A stretch of DNA of 64,000 nt. Origin: Amoebidium appalachense. Lineage: Eukaryota; Ichthyosporea. The stretch lies in NCBI GenBank assembly GCA_963693365.1, contig CAVNZM010000010.1, positions 4,588,001 to 4,652,000 of the forward strand. Reading direction: 5' to 3'. Within the stretch, counting starts at the first letter, position 1, and each line of letters opens with the position of its first letter. The translations under genes were made by a program, and so were the position numbers. The notes beneath the pieces were generated by a model. It was given only the letters and a program-made list of their open reading frames with translations. It did no database searches and had not been told where the DNA came from. Shown one piece after another: positions 61,546 through 64,000 of the stretch.

Positions 61546-63249
61546 TCAGAACCGCGTATCATTCCTGTTGACTGAAGTCTTCTTTCGGGCCAGGCCAGGG
61601 ACAAAGTCCTCAAACAGCTTGTCGATGTCTTCAAGCGCCACGCCGGCAGTTTCCGGAACACAAACATACACAAACGCTGTCATTGTCACAATCCAACACG
61701 TGAAAAACACGAAAGTTCCCCACAAATTAAAGACGTTTTCGCGGTAAAGGAACGGGGTCACCTTGCCCACCACCGCGGCCATCGCCCAGTTTGTAGCAGT
61801 CGACACAGTCATGCCCTTCCCGCGCATGTTCTGCGGGAAAATCTCCGAGCACAGAACCCACACAACGGGGCCCCAGCTGTAGGCAAAACTGGCGACGAAA
61901 ATAACGGCAAAGACAATAACGAGAATTCCGACGGTAAGGCTGTTTTTGTAGTCGAACGCGGGCGAAGCCAAGATCGCGCACCCGGCAGTACCTATCGCCA
62001 TACCGATGCCGCCAGTAAGAAGAAGGGTGATGCGACCCGTACGCTCAATCAAGTAGATGCAGATGAACGTAGAAAGGAAGTTGAAGGTGGTGAGTGCAAG
62101 ATTTGCCCACAGAGCGCTGGTCTCGTCGAAGAAAGTGTTGAATATGTCAGGGGCGAAAAACATGATTGCGTTGATACCCGTAAGCTGTTGGAAGAACTGA
62201 AGAAGCGCGCCGACAATAATGCGGTAGCGCATGTTGTTGCGCGGCGACAAAGCCTCCAACCAAGTACCCTCCCCGATGGTGCGGTCGGCCTCTACATTTG
62301 CCGTAATCGCCTGCACCTCGGGCTCAACCTCATCGGCATAGCGAATGCGCTGAAGGCACGTGCGCGCCTCGTCGTACCTTCCCTGCTGCACCAACCACCG
62401 GGGAGACTCAGGCAACAACATCATAGCGAAGAACATAATGATTGCAAAGATGATGTTGCCACCGTATGAAATGCGCCAGCCAGGACCCCAGTGTTTGAGC
62501 CCGACGTTTGCCGCCGCGGCCAAGACGATACCAAAGGTGATACATAGCTGCTGAAGCGTCACCAGAACGCCGCGCACGTGTTCAGGGGCCATCTCTGATT
62601 GGTACATTGTCACGGCCATGCTGAGTGTGCCGATGGCGATACCACCAATAAACCTACCGGCGTACATCACCCCGACGTTGGGTGGGAAAATCTGCATCAG
62701 CACGCCCACTGTGAAGATGAGGTCGTTGAGAATTAGCGTGCGCTTGCGGCCCAACTTGTCCGCCTGTGTGCCGGAAGTGAGTGCACCGCAGAAGCAGCCG
62801 AGGGTGAAGAGGAAGGAGATCCACCCCTGTTCGTCGGACACCCACGATGGGTTGTACTCCCACGAATCCTCCACACAATGTGTCATAACAGTGCCGTTAT
62901 GTACTGTTCCGGTGGCAATACAATCGGGCTCTGCAGTGTCGCAGCCGAAACGCATGCAGTAGTCGATGTCGGATGTGGGCACCGGACCCAAAGGGCAGCA
63001 CTTTGCAGGGGGCCAACCAAAGTGTTTGCGGAAAGAGGGCATGACCAGGGTACCTCCGGAGCCGCCAATGTCGTAGCCAAAGAGAAGGCCGCCAAACGCG
63101 GCCATTACGGCAACCACCACAACGAAAATCTTGATGGGCCGTTGTGTGCCGGTGCTGCCTTTGGGTCTCCCTGCACCCATGTCGACACTCATCACGGCCG
63201 AAGCGGCCTGTGTTTCGCCCTTTTTCTCCATCGGTATTGAGGAATCCAT
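61546..63249 (-). CDS. MFS sugar transporter (SP family, hexose-type)
   Basis: Intronless; 567 residues from the ATG at 63249. The frame is open a further 74 codons upstream, but that part overlaps the TATA/CCAAT promoter, so this Met is preferred. Twelve-helix sugar porter with family signatures: FGYDIG (57-62, helix 1), DKLGRKR (164-170, loop 2-3), PESPRWL (280-286, after helix 6), QQLTGIN (354-360, helix 7, sugar-contacting), GPVVWV (460-465, helix 10), PETAGVALED (532-541, a PETKG variant). The loop between helices 1 and 2 is long (about 71-142) and Cys-rich (C84, C85, C98, C103, C110, C125), unlike short-loop yeast hexose carriers, suggesting an extracellular disulfide-bonded cap. Likely plasma-membrane sugar or polyol uptake; substrate not determinable. 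A possible poly(A) signal on this strand is at 61224-61229. Confidence 0.94.
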   Translation of the reverse strand: MDSSIPMEKKGETQAASAVMSVDMGAGRPKGSTGTQRPIKIFVVVVAVMAAFGGLLFGYDIGGSGGTLVMPSFRKHFGWPPAKCCPLGPVPTSDIDYCMRFGCDTAEPDCIATGTVHNGTVMTHCVEDSWEYNPSWVSDEQGWISFLFTLGCFCGALTSGTQADKLGRKRTLILNDLIFTVGVLMQIFPPNVGVMYAGRFIGGIAIGTLSMAVTMYQSEMAPEHVRGVLVTLQQLCITFGIVLAAAANVGLKHWGPGWRISYGGNIIFAIIMFFAMMLLPESPRWLVQQGRYDEARTCLQRIRYADEVEPEVQAITANVEADRTIGEGTWLEALSPRNNMRYRIIVGALLQFFQQLTGINAIMFFAPDIFNTFFDETSALWANLALTTFNFLSTFICIYLIERTGRITLLLTGGIGMAIGTAGCAILASPAFDYKNSLTVGILVIVFAVIFVASFAYSWGPVVWVLCSEIFPQNMRGKGMTVSTATNWAMAAVVGKVTPFLYRENVFNLWGTFVFFTCWIVTMTAFVYVCVPETAGVALEDIDKLFEDFVPGLARKKTSVNRNDTRF

Positions 63250-63392
63250 GATGTTATTAGCCTTGTTGGCTTGTTTTAAATAATAAAGGTTTGTTTTGAA
63301 GTATGTATGCGTGAGATGTTTGTGTGTCCAGTTGCTTGTGTTTGTGTATTGAATCGCTGTGAACGATGCAAGACTGAGGGCGAGACTCTTCT

Positions 63393-63473
63393 TTATATAC
63401 CCCAAGCTGGTCGATTCTTGGAGCGGCATCCACCAATCAAACGGGTTCACTGCACTCTGAATGTATGCCAATC
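63393..63473 (-). promoter_or_regulatory. TATA/CCAAT promoter of the sugar transporter
   Basis: On the minus strand TATATAA lies at 63393-63399, about 145 bp before the ATG. CCAAT boxes (plus-strand orientation) are at 63433 and 63469, 35-75 bp upstream of TATA. The arrangement mirrors that of the protease gene. Confidence 0.6.
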
Positions 63474-63524
63474 GGAACGTTGCAAAGCCTGGGGCGGTCT
63501 GGTCTGGTCAGCCCGTTCCAGCCC

Positions 63525-63905
63525 GAAAAACTTTCGGGTTGGGCTGACCAGACCAACCCGAAATATTAAATATTTCGGGTTGGGCTAGGGCGATTGGGCT
63601 GGCACGGGCTATGATCTGGCCTGCCCCTAGCAGCAACAGAGTATATTTTGCTATGTGTGACTTGGAAAACCTCGAGCAGGTTCAGTTCTTGTAAGTTTAT
63701 GTGGGTGGATGTGGGCTGGGTTGGTCCCGGATCCCGCATATCATCCACGGAGTGTGCCGCCCACAGTTCATTTTGCGCAAACAGGTTAGCTATATATGGT
63801 TATACAATAGCTATATTTGGTAGTACCTGTCAGCCCAACCCAGCCCATCTCTAGCCCGAAAAAGATTCGGGTTGGGCTGACCAGACCAGACCAACCCGAA
63901 ACCTT
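63525..63905. repeat. Inverted and direct GGGTTGGGCTGACCAGACC repeats
   Basis: TTCGGGTTGGGCTGACCAGA occurs at 63534 and 63868, each followed by CCAACCCGAAA. AACCCGAAATATT at 63556 and AAATATTTCGGGTT at 63568 form a hairpin; AGCCCGAAAAA precedes both copies. They bracket 63600-63830, which is unique. Two ATTGG boxes near 63958 and 63982 lie beyond. No gene seen between 63480 and 64000. Confidence 0.75.
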
Positions 63906-64000
63906 CCGCCCCTCTGCTGCTTAAAAAAGAACAATCGCCAGGTTTTGACACAGTCTGATTGGGTGGTTCTTTACGCTCTTTGATTGGTGCAATTCTCCTA

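Overview
This window is nuclear DNA of a eukaryote. It has spliced genes with GT-AG introns, TATA and CCAAT promoter elements, and a very high load of simple repeats: (CA)n/(GT)n, (CT)n/(GA)n and dozens of long C or G runs. The gene set is a PP4 regulatory subunit 3, SPT4, HID1, a trypsin with a hevein-like tail and an MFS sugar transporter. Long repeat-stuffed introns together with compact intronless genes fit a unicellular relative of animals or fungi. An ichthyosporean such as Sphaeroforma is my best guess, but it is inference only and cannot be proven from this window.

Layout. 1-8875 (+): the last eleven visible exons of a SMEK/PP4R3 gene, cut by the window start; one intron is GC-AG. 8876-11781: gene-free, mostly C runs and CA repeats. 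11782-14959 (+): complete four-exon SPT4 gene (120 aa), followed at once by a tandem duplication of its own 3' end. 16023-36553 (+): complete HID1 gene, about 20.5 kb for 832 codons in 22 exons; its introns hold nearly every type of simple repeat, a dispersed C-tailed repeat family, a 136-bp tandem duplication of one exon and a foldback element that spans almost a whole intron. 39393 to about 42639 (+): a multi-pass membrane protein with the metal-ligand pattern of the YdjM/DUF457 family, 3' end uncertain. 42.6-49.7 kb: no convincing gene, but a 451-bp tandem repeat carrying CCAAT and TATA-like boxes, and an array of degenerate palindromic 15-mers. 50028-51284 (+): intronless secreted trypsin-like protease. 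51.3-61.5 kb: ten kilobases of minisatellites and microsatellites. 61546-63249 (-): intronless sugar transporter with its own TATA/CCAAT promoter. 63.5-63.9 kb: inverted GGGTTGGGCTGACC-type repeats.

The genes do not form a pathway. Conserved housekeeping genes (PP4R3, SPT4, HID1) are intron-rich; the secreted protease and the transporter are intronless and have compact promoters. The most unusual feature is the intron architecture: 8 of 21 HID1 acceptors are formed directly by the end of a (CA)n tract, some donors run straight into (GT)n/G runs, and one intron has 67-bp inverted arms next to its splice sites. Exon boundaries were derived by reading frame, splice phase and comparison with remembered family sequences; no alignment software was run.
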